A program made the position numbers and the translations under genes. From positions 1 to 34,708 of the forward strand of contig JALVVN010000040.1 in assembly GCA_027023405.1 (NCBI GenBank): 34,708 nt of DNA, in the 5' to 3' direction. The notes beneath the pieces are model-generated. The model ran no database searches. It was not told the DNA's origin and saw only the letters and a program-made list of their open reading frames with translations. The number at the start of each line of letters is the position of its first letter. The first letter of the stretch is position 1. This DNA is from Campylobacterales bacterium. GTDB lineage: Bacteria; Campylobacterota; Campylobacteria; Campylobacterales; QNZT01. This document shows positions 25,714 to 34,538 of the stretch, in pieces.

Positions 25714-27282
25714 ATGCAATATGATCTTCTAGTTATTGGATCGGGTGGTGCGGGACTCAGCGCAGCGATCGAAGCCAAAGAGAGAGGGGCAAATGTCGCG
25801 ATTGTGAGTGAAGTCTATCCGACACGAAGCCAAACCGCTATGGCGCAGGGTGGAATCAATGCCGCTTTGGGAAATGTGGAGGATGATTCCACGACCCTGC
25901 ATGCTGAAGATACGCTCAAAAGCGCACAGGGGTTGGGTGATACGCAGATGATAGATCGACTCTGTGCACAGGCTCCTCAAAGTGTAGAGTGGCTCAACCG
26001 ATTAGGTGTACCCTTTTCGCGTCTTGAAGATGGAAAGATAGCGCAAAGAGCTTTGGGAGGTGCCAGTCGCAAACGCGCCTGCTACTGCCAAGACTACTCG
26101 GGACTGAAGATTATCCATACGCTCTATGATCAGATACTTCGTTTAGAGATTCCTCTCTATAGCGAGTATCATCTGCTTGAGCTCATCACACAAAACGATC
26201 ACATTGCCGGAGCTACCTTTCTCGATCTCAAAGCAACTCAATGCCATACTCTCTATGCACCGCGCGTCATCCTAGCTACCGGCGGTTATGCGGGACTCTA
26301 TCAACCCCATACGACCAATACCCGCTACTCCACAGGTGACGGAATCACCCAAGCCTATGAAGCGGGGGCAACACTCAGCAATCTTGAATTTGTTCAATTT
26401 CACCCCACCGCCCTCAAAGGGAGTGGGATACTCATCAGCGAGAGTGCTAGAGGCGCGGGTGGCAAACTCATCAACCAAAACGGAGAACAGTTTGTCGATG
26501 AACTTGCTCCACGAGATAAAGTTGCCCAAGCGATCAAAGCACAGATCGATAAAGGAAATGAAATCTTTTTGGATATTCGCCATTTGGGAGAAGCCTTTAT
26601 CGATGCCAATCTCCCCCAAGAGCGTAATCTTGCCAAAATCTATGCCGGCGTCGATCCTGCTACCGATCCGATCCCCATCGTACCCGCCGCACACTACACG
26701 ATGGGAGGGGTAGCACTCGATCAGCATTTGATGAGTTCGATTCCCGGACTCTTTGGTGCGGGTGAGTGTAGTGACGCGGGGGTGCACGGCGCAAACCGAC
26801 TCGGCGGTAACTCTCTATTGGAGATTGTCACATTCGGTCGTGATGCAGCGCATTTTGCCCTCGATTTTGAAGCTTCTACGATCCAAAAGAACGATGATGC
26901 GAAACGATCACAAGAGCAAATCGATCGGCGCTTTGAAACAACTGGCGATCGCCCGCTCTATCCCGATCGCAATACACTCTCTCATCTGCTCTTCTCCGCT
27001 GTCGGCATTAGCCGAAACGAAGCCGATCTCACCCAAGCACTCCAAACAATCCACTCGCTCCAATCCCATCTGCCCGAGATCGGTCTCTTTGACAAAAGTC
27101 GCGTCTACAATACCCAACTCCTTGATTTACTCAAATATCAAAACAGCCTCACACTCACCCGATTGATTACCACAGCGGCAAAAGATCGTAAAGAGAGTCG
27201 CGGTGCACACTACCGAAGTGACTATCCGCACAAAGATGAAGCCTTCACACACAATACCCTCATTACCAAGGAGCAAGGATGA
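25714..27282 (+). CDS. Fumarate reductase / succinate dehydrogenase-type flavoprotein with Gln in place of the FAD-linking His
   Basis: 522 residues. FAD-binding start LVIGSGGAGLSAA. Catalytic residues of the family are present: H230 in FVQFHPT, R246 in SARGAGG, R267 in LAPRDKV, H327 in AAHYTMGG, and R362 in GANRLGGNS. The usual R-S-H-T, whose His binds FAD covalently in SdhA/FrdA, reads RSQT (Q40, codon CAA at 25831). FAD is thus likely held non-covalently, which in related enzymes favours fumarate reduction over succinate oxidation. It overlaps the iron-sulfur subunit gene by 4 bases. The best matches in kind are Mfr/Tfr-type enzymes. No membrane-anchor gene follows. Confidence 0.9.
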   Translation: MQYDLLVIGSGGAGLSAAIEAKERGANVAIVSEVYPTRSQTAMAQGGINAALGNVEDDSTTLHAEDTLKSAQGLGDTQMIDRLCAQAPQSVEWLNRLGVPFSRLEDGKIAQRALGGASRKRACYCQDYSGLKIIHTLYDQILRLEIPLYSEYHLLELITQNDHIAGATFLDLKATQCHTLYAPRVILATGGYAGLYQPHTTNTRYSTGDGITQAYEAGATLSNLEFVQFHPTALKGSGILISESARGAGGKLINQNGEQFVDELAPRDKVAQAIKAQIDKGNEIFLDIRHLGEAFIDANLPQERNLAKIYAGVDPATDPIPIVPAAHYTMGGVALDQHLMSSIPGLFGAGECSDAGVHGANRLGGNSLLEIVTFGRDAAHFALDFEASTIQKNDDAKRSQEQIDRRFETTGDRPLYPDRNTLSHLLFSAVGISRNEADLTQALQTIHSLQSHLPEIGLFDKSRVYNTQLLDLLKYQNSLTLTRLITTAAKDRKESRGAHYRSDYPHKDEAFTHNTLITKEQG

Positions 27283-28013
27283 AACAGATCACCGTCAAAC
27301 GCTATTGCAAACATCGCACCCCTACCCCTAGCATCGATGCAACCTATTCACTACCGCAAAAGGTAAAGTTTCTCCTCGATGCCTTAGATTTTATCAAAGA
27401 GGAGATCGATCCCTCGCTCACCTATTCGCACGGTTGTCGAAGCGGTATCTGCGGAAGTTGCGCCGTGCGGGTAAACGGAAAAGAGCAGTTAGCGTGCAAA
27501 TACAAACTAGAATCCAATGATCATATCGAAGCACTCGACAAACTCCCTATCATCAAAGATCTCGTCGTGGATCAAGAGAGGGCACTTGAGAGTCTTAAGC
27601 GTGCGCACACCTTTTTTCAACCTCCCGCCAACAGCGCGCAATCTCCCCAAGAATTGGAACGCATCGAAACGCAAAGCGACTGTATTCTCTGTGCTTCCTG
27701 CTTTAGCGCCTGTCCCGTACTAGAGGTCGATAGCGCCTTTTTGGGACCCTTTGCTCTCACACGCGCCTATCGCTACATCAACGACAGTCGTATCGACAAC
27801 GCACAAACGACGATCGACGCCATCCAAACAAAGGGGGTTTGGAACTGCACCCTCTGCGGTGAATGCACACTCGTCTGCCCCCAAGGAATCGATCCCAAAA
27901 ATGATATTTTGATGCTTCGCACAAAGAGTGTCCAAGCGGGATACAGCGATCCCACTTTTGGTAGTGGCGGAGGAGATGATTTTTTGAGTGGCGGGTTGGA
28001 CCCCAATTTTTAA
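27279..28013 (+). CDS. Iron-sulfur subunit of a fumarate reductase / succinate dehydrogenase-type enzyme
   Basis: 244 residues. A plant-type 2Fe-2S domain has C53, C58, C61 and C73 (CRSGICGSC...LAC). Two further motifs follow: C135-C138-C141-C145P (CILCASCFSACP) and C190-C193-C196-C200P (CTLCGECTLVCP). The last is a full four-cysteine set, so the third centre is probably 4Fe-4S rather than the 3Fe-4S of classical SdhB/FrdB, as in non-classical or Tfr-type enzymes. The tail is Gly-rich. It moves electrons between the flavoprotein and a quinone- or thiol-linked partner that is not encoded next door. Its stop starts repeat copy D. Confidence 0.92.
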   Translation: MKQITVKRYCKHRTPTPSIDATYSLPQKVKFLLDALDFIKEEIDPSLTYSHGCRSGICGSCAVRVNGKEQLACKYKLESNDHIEALDKLPIIKDLVVDQERALESLKRAHTFFQPPANSAQSPQELERIETQSDCILCASCFSACPVLEVDSAFLGPFALTRAYRYINDSRIDNAQTTIDAIQTKGVWNCTLCGECTLVCPQGIDPKNDILMLRTKSVQAGYSDPTFGSGGGDDFLSGGLDPNF

Positions 28014-28031
28014 ATGCAAATTTTGGGTTAA
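28011..28031 (-). repeat. Dispersed motif, copy D, between two convergent stop codons
   Basis: On the minus strand TTAACCCAAAATTTGCATTTA. It spans from the TAA of the iron-sulfur gene (28011-28013) to the TAA of the phosphate permease (28028-28030), so it fills the whole gap between these convergent genes. A loose CCCAA/TTGGGG pairing with bases before 28011 could form a small hairpin. Confidence 0.75.
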
Positions 28032-29677
28032 AGCAACATTCCCCGCATCATAAAGAAGATCATCGCTGCTAACAGTGCCGCCACCGGTACGGTGATGAGC
28101 CACGCGGCGACGATTTTGGTCACGGCATCTCGCTTGACATACTTCTGCTTCTGCTTTGTTTTGAGCTCTTTTTTGGCGACTTTGATCTGATCTTGCAGTT
28201 CATCGATCTTTTGATAGAGTAACACAATGCGCTTATACTCATCTTTGCTCTTTTTCTCTTTCTCCTCTAGTTTCGCAAGTTCACTCTCATGTGCTTTGAG
28301 TTGACTATTTTTCTCCTCCAGTTTCGCACTCTTTTGAGCAATCATCTCTTCGGTAGATTGTGTACTATCAAGCCACTCTCGTAAAAATCCAACACCAAAT
28401 ACACCGCCCACCGCAATATGTGTCGAGCTGACCGGAAGCCCCAACTGACTGGCAATAATCACCGTAATAGCCGCTGCCATCGCAATACTAAAGGCTCTGG
28501 TTTGATCCAGTTGTGTAATCTCACTACCGACGGTACGAATCAGTTTGGGTCCATAAAGTCCCAAACCGACGGCAATACCAAAACCGCCCACCGCCATCAC
28601 CCAAAAAGGGATCGAGGCTTTCGCATTGACACCACCGCTAATCACCGCATCATTAATCGCTGCCAACGGTCCTACCGCATTGGCAACATCATTGGCACCA
28701 TGGGCAAAACTCAAAAGAGCTGCGGAGAAAATCATCGGAATTGTAAAGAGGAGATTGACACTCTCTCGATTGTTTTCCATTGATTGGGCACTTTTACGCA
28801 TCCGCGCAACCATCCACAAATAGACCAAAATTGCCACTATCAAGCCCAATGATAATGCGGTCAAAAAGGAGGGTTTATGACTCTCTTGGAGTGAAAAAAA
28901 GAGGTTGTTATTCACAAATGCAACAATTTGTGGCCATATTTTCTTGAATCCTTTGAGTACAATATAGGTCATAAATGCCCACGACATAATCGCAATATAA
29001 AGTGGTACCCATTTTTTCGCAGAGACTACTTTATCGGACTTAAAAATAATCGTGCGTTTAATGGCATAGAGAAATCCCGCGGCAATCAATCCGCCTAAAA
29101 GTGGAGAGATCACCCAAGATGCGACAATTTTCCCCATCGTATCCCAATGCACTACCGAAAATCCCGCAGCGGCAATTCCACCACCCATCACACCGCCGAC
29201 GATTGAGTGTGTCGTCGAAACGGGTGCCTTAAAATAGGTCGCTAAGTTGAGCCAAAGCGCCGCCGCCAAGAGCGCCGCCATCATCGCCCAAATAAAGATA
29301 TCGCTATTACCGCCGAATGCACTCAGATCGATAATGCCTTTTTTGATGGTCTTAACCACATCTCCGCCGGCGATCAAGGCACCACTCGCTTCAAAAATCG
29401 CGGCAACCAAGATTGCACCTCCCATCGTCAATGCCCTACTTCCTACCGCAGGACCGACATTGTTGGCGACATCATTCGCACCGATATTCATCGCCATATA
29501 GGCACCAAATACCGCCGCAATCGCTAAATAGATGTTGTTGGGGATGTTACCGCTTGTCGCAAATGAGTAGAGTAGTACCACGACAATAAAAAGCAGAGCC
29601 AAACCTAATTTCACAAAATCAAATTTACTTGATTTTTGTGCCTTTTTTTCCAGTTTTTTGAGTGTTTCTATCTCCAT
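28028..29677 (-). CDS. pit: PiT-family inorganic phosphate permease
   Basis: 549 residues, about ten to twelve membrane helices. The two PiT signatures are GANDVANNVGPAVGSRAL near the N-terminus and HGANDVANAVGPLAAI in the middle. These repeats bind phosphate and the coupling cation. Between the last two helices lies a long charged coiled-coil insert (LEEKNSQLKAHESELAKLEE) that is not usual for bacterial Pit proteins and may bind a regulator. I start it at the ATG at 29677, which follows AAAGG by 6 bases; an upstream frame to 29692 is not supported. Confidence 0.93.
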   Translation of the reverse strand: MEIETLKKLEKKAQKSSKFDFVKLGLALLFIVVVLLYSFATSGNIPNNIYLAIAAVFGAYMAMNIGANDVANNVGPAVGSRALTMGGAILVAAIFEASGALIAGGDVVKTIKKGIIDLSAFGGNSDIFIWAMMAALLAAALWLNLATYFKAPVSTTHSIVGGVMGGGIAAAGFSVVHWDTMGKIVASWVISPLLGGLIAAGFLYAIKRTIIFKSDKVVSAKKWVPLYIAIMSWAFMTYIVLKGFKKIWPQIVAFVNNNLFFSLQESHKPSFLTALSLGLIVAILVYLWMVARMRKSAQSMENNRESVNLLFTIPMIFSAALLSFAHGANDVANAVGPLAAINDAVISGGVNAKASIPFWVMAVGGFGIAVGLGLYGPKLIRTVGSEITQLDQTRAFSIAMAAAITVIIASQLGLPVSSTHIAVGGVFGVGFLREWLDSTQSTEEMIAQKSAKLEEKNSQLKAHESELAKLEEKEKKSKDEYKRIVLLYQKIDELQDQIKVAKKELKTKQKQKYVKRDAVTKIVAAWLITVPVAALLAAMIFFMMRGMLL

Positions 29678-29768
29678 AGGGAACCTTTGCAATGTGTTTA
29701 TGTATTATATTAAACATCGTGTTAATCCTCTGTTAATCATTAGTTAAGGCTCTCAACAAGTAATAATG

Positions 29769-29774
29769 TATACT
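29769..29774 (+). promoter_or_regulatory. Possible -10 box for htrA-cprRS
   Basis: TATACT about 29 bases before the htrA ATG, in an AT-rich gap shared with the divergent pit gene. Confidence 0.35.
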
Positions 29775-29802
29775 TTGCATAATTCACTACAAAGGACACA
29801 GT

Positions 29803-31212
29803 ATGAAAAAGAAGTTTTTGTTACTTATGCCTCTTATCGCTGTAACAGTTGTTTTAAGCGCCAAAGAGACGCTTCACAGTGTTAATTTTACGATGGCTGA
29901 TCCAACGCCCAAGAGAGTCACACCTAGTGAAGGAGATGAGATACTCTCCTTCTCATCGCGTCTGCAAAAGAGCATGAAGAGTGTTGTCAATATTAAAGCA
30001 ATCCAATCCGATCCCAACTCGGAGCGCCTTCAGGAGTTAATGCGAGATCCCTACTTTCGGCGATTCTTTTCGATGCCCAACCACCATCCTCGCGGTGCGC
30101 TTGGAAGTGGTGTGATCCTGACCCAAAACGGTTATATTGTCACCAATAATCATGTTGTCGAAGGGGCGACGGAGATCACCGTCACCATTCCCGGAAGCAC
30201 CAAAGAGTACACGGCGAAACTGATCGGTACCGATAAGGATAGCGATCTTGCCGTGATTAAAATCGATGCAACTGATCTCAAACCGATCCAACTAGGAGAT
30301 TCCAACTACCTCAAAGTAGGTGATGTCGTCTTTGCGGTAGGAAACCCTTTTGGTGTCGGTGAGACAGTCACACAAGGAATCGTCTCTGCACTCAACAAAA
30401 ACCATGTCGGTATTAACCAATATGAGAACTTCATCCAAACCGATGCCTCAATCAATCCCGGTAACTCCGGCGGTGCGCTCGTCGACAGTCGCGGTGCGCT
30501 CGTGGGAATCAACTCTGCGATCCTCTCTCGAAGCGGAGGTAACAACGGTATCGGTTTTGCAATCCCTGTTTCGATGGTGAAGCGGGTTGCTACCTCACTG
30601 ATCAGTAACGGAAAAGTGACCAGAGGATATCTCGGTGTCACCATCTCTGATCTCAATAGTGATCTCAATGCGCTCTACAACCATAAGCAGGGTGCGGTTA
30701 TCGTCAATCTTGAAGAGAATGGACCAGCTTACAAAGCGGGACTCAAACGGGGTGATCTCATCTACAAAATCAACGGCAAAGCGATCAAAGATGCCGCCTC
30801 ACTCAAATCAACCGTCGCTACACTCAAGCCGAATAATCCTGCCGACTTTGAAATCGAACGCAACAAAAAAGAGATGAAAGCCAAAGTCATTATGGGTTCA
30901 CGAGACGGTTTTGTGCTCGGTAAAACACTCGATCGCGCACTCGGAGGAATGAAGCTAAGTGAACTCAACCAAGAGAATATGCAACAGTACCGTCTGCCAC
31001 CAAGCACAAGCGGTGTACTCATCGAGGATGTCTATCCCCGAAGCCAAGCCGAGAGAGCCGGTTTTCAAGCCGGAGATGTTATAATCCAAATAGAAAACAG
31101 CAATATCGCTAGCTTGAGTGATCTCAAAAAGGTTGTACGACGCTATAAAAATCGACCTAAGCGCATCTATGTCAATCGTTACGGAACTATTTTGATGTTT
31201 GCGATGCGTTAA
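29803..31212 (+). CDS. htrA: Periplasmic serine protease/chaperone HtrA (DegP/DegQ family)
   Basis: 469 residues. Signal peptide of about 20 residues. The trypsin-like domain has the catalytic triad H117 (TNNHVV), D148 (DSDLAVIK) and S222 (NPGNSGG). Two PDZ domains follow, at about 274-360 and 380-469. It degrades or refolds damaged envelope proteins and, in Campylobacter and Helicobacter relatives, also cuts host or surface proteins. It is followed directly by a regulator and kinase as in the C. jejuni htrA-cprRS locus. A promoter in the 125-bp gap to the divergent pit gene is likely. Confidence 0.96.
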   Translation: MKKKFLLLMPLIAVTVVLSAKETLHSVNFTMADPTPKRVTPSEGDEILSFSSRLQKSMKSVVNIKAIQSDPNSERLQELMRDPYFRRFFSMPNHHPRGALGSGVILTQNGYIVTNNHVVEGATEITVTIPGSTKEYTAKLIGTDKDSDLAVIKIDATDLKPIQLGDSNYLKVGDVVFAVGNPFGVGETVTQGIVSALNKNHVGINQYENFIQTDASINPGNSGGALVDSRGALVGINSAILSRSGGNNGIGFAIPVSMVKRVATSLISNGKVTRGYLGVTISDLNSDLNALYNHKQGAVIVNLEENGPAYKAGLKRGDLIYKINGKAIKDAASLKSTVATLKPNNPADFEIERNKKEMKAKVIMGSRDGFVLGKTLDRALGGMKLSELNQENMQQYRLPPSTSGVLIEDVYPRSQAERAGFQAGDVIIQIENSNIASLSDLKKVVRRYKNRPKRIYVNRYGTILMFAMR

Positions 31213-31236
31213 ATCAGAATTAAAGGAGTGAGTTTG

Positions 31237-31908
31237 ATGATAAAGGTGCTGATGATCGAAGATGACCCCGAACTTGCGTCTATTATCACCAAATTTCTCA
31301 AAAAGCACGGCATTGCGGTTACCAATGTTGAAACACCGTTTGAGGGGATTGAGGAGCTCAAAAAAGGAGATTATCGCCTCTTGATCCTTGATCTCACACT
31401 TCCAGAGCTCGACGGACTTGAAGTGGTTCTAAAAATCAGAGAGTTTTCAGCGATTCCTATCATCATCTCCTCCGCCCGTGACGATATCGTCGATAAAGTA
31501 TTGGGACTTGAAAGAGGTGCAGATGACTACCTGCCCAAACCCTATAACCCTAGAGAGTTGGTCGCACGAATCAAATCGCTTCTTCGTCGAGAGGAGAAGA
31601 GTCAAAAAGATGAATACGCTGAAGATCTCTTTGTCGTCAATGAAGAGGCACTCTCGATCTCTTTCAAAGGTGAACCACTAACCCTCACACCTGCCGAATA
31701 TGACATACTCCGTCGCCTTATCAAATACAAAAACCGTGTCGTCTCTCGACTCGATTTTATCTATGAGAGTGACTATATCAGCGATGATGCTAGTGAGAAA
31801 AATATTGATGTCATGGTCTCACGCATCCGCAGTAAACTCGCTGAAATCGATCCCGATACCAACTACATACAGTCGGCAAGAGGAGTGGGGTACACGCTCA
31901 ATTGGTAA
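31237..31908 (+). CDS. cprR: OmpR-family response regulator, CprR-like
   Basis: 223 residues. The receiver domain has the acidic pocket at E8/D9/D10, the phospho-acceptor D52 in LLILDLTLP and the conserved Lys in YLPKPYN (about 102). A winged-helix DNA-binding domain follows, ending in SARGVGYTLNW. The ATG at 31237 is 8 bases after AAAGGAG; GTG and TTG codons just upstream are too close to it. In C. jejuni the htrA-linked CprR is essential and controls envelope genes; the same role here is inferred from synteny. Confidence 0.93.
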   Translation: MIKVLMIEDDPELASIITKFLKKHGIAVTNVETPFEGIEELKKGDYRLLILDLTLPELDGLEVVLKIREFSAIPIIISSARDDIVDKVLGLERGADDYLPKPYNPRELVARIKSLLRREEKSQKDEYAEDLFVVNEEALSISFKGEPLTLTPAEYDILRRLIKYKNRVVSRLDFIYESDYISDDASEKNIDVMVSRIRSKLAEIDPDTNYIQSARGVGYTLNW

Positions 31909-33149
31909 AACGAGAACTACAACCCAATCAGCTGATGAAAAATATCTCCATCACTGCTTTTATTAATACGATTTTTATCATCTCATTTGTTGCTATCCTG
32001 GCCACATTTTATCTCTTTGTCAAATGGGATAAGGAGCGCTATATCAACTATGAAAAACAGCGCTATACTGTGCTGGCAGACTCCTTTCTATCGGGACTAC
32101 AATTTTATCCGACACAAAAACAGCTCCAAAGTCTTTATCACTACTTCAAAGTTGCTCCCGTTATGTCGGATAAAGATCGACTCGATATCATCAACAACGC
32201 CAAACTCATCTATATCAAAGAGTCCTCCTTTGGGAGAGTGCGTATTTTTGCGACCCCCACAGCAAAATATATCTATGTCCAAAACTTCGGCTACCACCTC
32301 ATGCTCAAAGATCTCAAACCCAAAAAATATAACCAAGAGATCGCCCTCTTTCTGCTCGGACTTATCTCGGCGGTGATCGCCTTTTTGTATGTGACAATTA
32401 TGAAAAAGTTGTTGCCGCTAAAGCGACTGGATCGGCAAGTCAATGAGTTTGCCAAGGGTAATTTAGATGTCGAAATTGATTGTCAAGGAGATGATGAAAT
32501 CGGAAAGATCGCCAAAAGCTTTCAAAAGGCGATCATCTCTATCAAAAAGCTCATCAGCTCCAAAAATCTCTTTATGCGTAATATGATGCACGAGCTCAAA
32601 ACCCCTATTACCAAAGGGCGTATCGTCGCAGAGAGTCTCGAGGATGTGGAGGATCGGGAGATCTTGATCCGCGCCTTTGAGCGGATGAATGAGATCATCA
32701 CCTCACTCGCACAAGTCGAGAAGATCACCGCTTCCGATCTCGCACTCGATCTCAAAGAGGTACGATTGAGTCAGATTCTTTCGCGTGCAAAACAACTGTT
32801 ACTCGATCGAGATGAGCATATCAGTGAGGAGTATGAAGATTTTACACTAACCGCAGATGAGAAGCTGATGAGCATCGCTCTCAAAAACCTCATCGACAAC
32901 GGTATCAAATTTTCTCATGACAAACGCGTCCATATCAATGCGGATCCAAAGCAGATAGCTATCATCTCCCACTCTGCCAAACTCAAACATCCCCTCTCCT
33001 ACTACACCGAACCCTTTTCACAGGGGGAGAAGCGCAACAGTGGCTTTGGACTCGGACTCTATATCGTCAAATCTATTCTAGATCTGCATCACTTTAAACT
33101 CACCTACCGTTATGAAAACGGGCAATCGATTTTTACGATTGTGCTCTAA
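31902..33149 (+). CDS. cprS: Membrane sensor histidine kinase, CprS-like
   Basis: 415 residues. TM helices at about 18-40 and 147-168 enclose a sensor loop of about 105 residues. HAMP follows, then the H-box FMRNMMHELKTPITKGR (H230), N-box ALKNLIDNGIKFS and G2 box GFGLGLYIV. The usual DxGxG of the ATP site is replaced by a degenerate ISHSAKLKHP stretch. The TTG at 31902 overlaps the regulator stop; an ATG at 31935 is the other option, and neither has a clear ribosome site. It phosphorylates the upstream CprR-like protein. Its stop overlaps the stop of the convergent SLC13 gene. Confidence 0.9.
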   Translation: MVKRELQPNQLMKNISITAFINTIFIISFVAILATFYLFVKWDKERYINYEKQRYTVLADSFLSGLQFYPTQKQLQSLYHYFKVAPVMSDKDRLDIINNAKLIYIKESSFGRVRIFATPTAKYIYVQNFGYHLMLKDLKPKKYNQEIALFLLGLISAVIAFLYVTIMKKLLPLKRLDRQVNEFAKGNLDVEIDCQGDDEIGKIAKSFQKAIISIKKLISSKNLFMRNMMHELKTPITKGRIVAESLEDVEDREILIRAFERMNEIITSLAQVEKITASDLALDLKEVRLSQILSRAKQLLLDRDEHISEEYEDFTLTADEKLMSIALKNLIDNGIKFSHDKRVHINADPKQIAIISHSAKLKHPLSYYTEPFSQGEKRNSGFGLGLYIVKSILDLHHFKLTYRYENGQSIFTIVL

Positions 33150-34474
33150 GTTCGCCACAAGAAATAGGCAACTATCGAGACAACTATGACCCCGACAAGA
33201 TTGATCACCACACCAACCTTCGCCATCTCTTTGATGGGAATAATGCGACTACTCATGATAATCGCGTTGGGCGGTGTGGCGATAGGTAGCATAAAAGCGT
33301 AACTCGCTGCGATTGTCGCTACCATCATCAACACGATTCCGTCACTTCCTAATCCATGCGTAAACTGATAAAAGATCGGCAATGCGATCGAGGTAAGCGC
33401 GGTGTTGGAGGTGACTTCGGTCGAGAAGGAGACAAAGAGTGCAACGACAAAGAGCATCCAAAAGAGCGGAAGATCGGAGATAAAAGAGAGCTTGTGTGCA
33501 ATCTCACTTGCCAAACCGCTTTTGCCAAAGGCGGTAGCGATGCTAAAGCCGGCACCAAATAAAAAGATGATCTCATAAGGAAGTTCTCGTGTATCTTCCC
33601 ACTCCAAAAAGCCGATCTTGGGCACAAACATCAAGAGCCCAAATCCAAGCAGGATCAACTTTTCATTCAGCCCTAGCCCCATATACCATGGCTTAATTGG
33701 TGTATTGATAATCAAAAGCAGAGAGAGTACTCCTAAAATAGCAAGCAATCTTTTTTGCGGAGTTGTCAAGGTAATCACCCCCTTCTCCCTTGCTTTGAGC
33801 ACCTCATCTTTGACACTTTGTGAGAGCCAAAAAGGCACAAAGAGTAGCATCGCCATGGCGATAGGTGACACTTTCACAATCCACTCTCCAAATGAGGGTG
33901 CCACAAGATGTTGGTCCTCCAAAAATCCAAGCAATAGCATATTGGGTGGTGTACCGATCGGTGTGATAATCCCGCCGATACTTGCTCCATAAGCAATGGC
34001 GAGTAAGAAGCGGGTTTTGAGCTTGGGATTGTCACTCAAAAAGAGCCCTAGAGGCATCAGCATCAGAGTAATGGTCGTGTTTGAGAGAATGGAGCTCAAA
34101 AGCGCTGAAGTGACGGCAAGTGCATAAATGATCCCGCGTGGAGTGTGTGGAAAAAACGAGAGGAGTTTTTGACTCAAATACTTATGCAATCCGGTCTTTT
34201 CCATCGCGATCGCTAGCATAAAACCACCCAAAAAGAGGAAAATAATCGATTTGGAGTAGTTGGCTGTCACCACCTTGACATCAAGAATCCCTAAGGCGGG
34301 GAAGAGAAGGATCGGAAGCAGGGAAACAACACCCAAAGGGAGTGCGCCGTTCGTCCATAGTGTCACTAAAATCGCAACAATAGCAATGATAAGTGCGTGA
34401 GTCATCGAAAAAAAGGGGAGGCTTATACCCCCAAAGAGTAAGCCAATAAGCAGAGCGGTGAGAATCCCTTTCAT
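33146..34474 (-). CDS. SLC13/DASS-family anion symporter
   Basis: 442 residues, about twelve membrane helices. The two substrate/sodium SNT-type motifs are LSNTTITLM in the first half and TSNTALTSIALP in the second, each followed downstream by a PPN turn (GTPPNM and ATPPNAI). Family members import dicarboxylates, sulfate or similar anions with sodium. Exact substrate cannot be read; a C4-dicarboxylate would suit the fumarate enzyme in the window, but this is a guess. The ATG at 34474 follows AAGGAG by 5 bases; the GTG at 34480 lies inside that site. Confidence 0.92.
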   Translation of the reverse strand: MKGILTALLIGLLFGGISLPFFSMTHALIIAIVAILVTLWTNGALPLGVVSLLPILLFPALGILDVKVVTANYSKSIIFLFLGGFMLAIAMEKTGLHKYLSQKLLSFFPHTPRGIIYALAVTSALLSSILSNTTITLMLMPLGLFLSDNPKLKTRFLLAIAYGASIGGIITPIGTPPNMLLLGFLEDQHLVAPSFGEWIVKVSPIAMAMLLFVPFWLSQSVKDEVLKAREKGVITLTTPQKRLLAILGVLSLLLIINTPIKPWYMGLGLNEKLILLGFGLLMFVPKIGFLEWEDTRELPYEIIFLFGAGFSIATAFGKSGLASEIAHKLSFISDLPLFWMLFVVALFVSFSTEVTSNTALTSIALPIFYQFTHGLGSDGIVLMMVATIAASYAFMLPIATPPNAIIMSSRIIPIKEMAKVGVVINLVGVIVVSIVAYFLWRT

Positions 34475-34503
34475 ATGCACTCCTTGATAAATAGCTTGAT
34501 ACC

Positions 34504-34509
34504 ATTATA
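34504..34509 (-). promoter_or_regulatory. -10 box (TATAAT) for the SLC13 gene
   Basis: A consensus TATAAT on the minus strand, about 30 bases before the ATG at 34474. A long hairpin lies just upstream of it. Confidence 0.55.
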
Positions 34510-34538
34510 TCAAAATGTGCAACTCAGTAGGGTTACCC

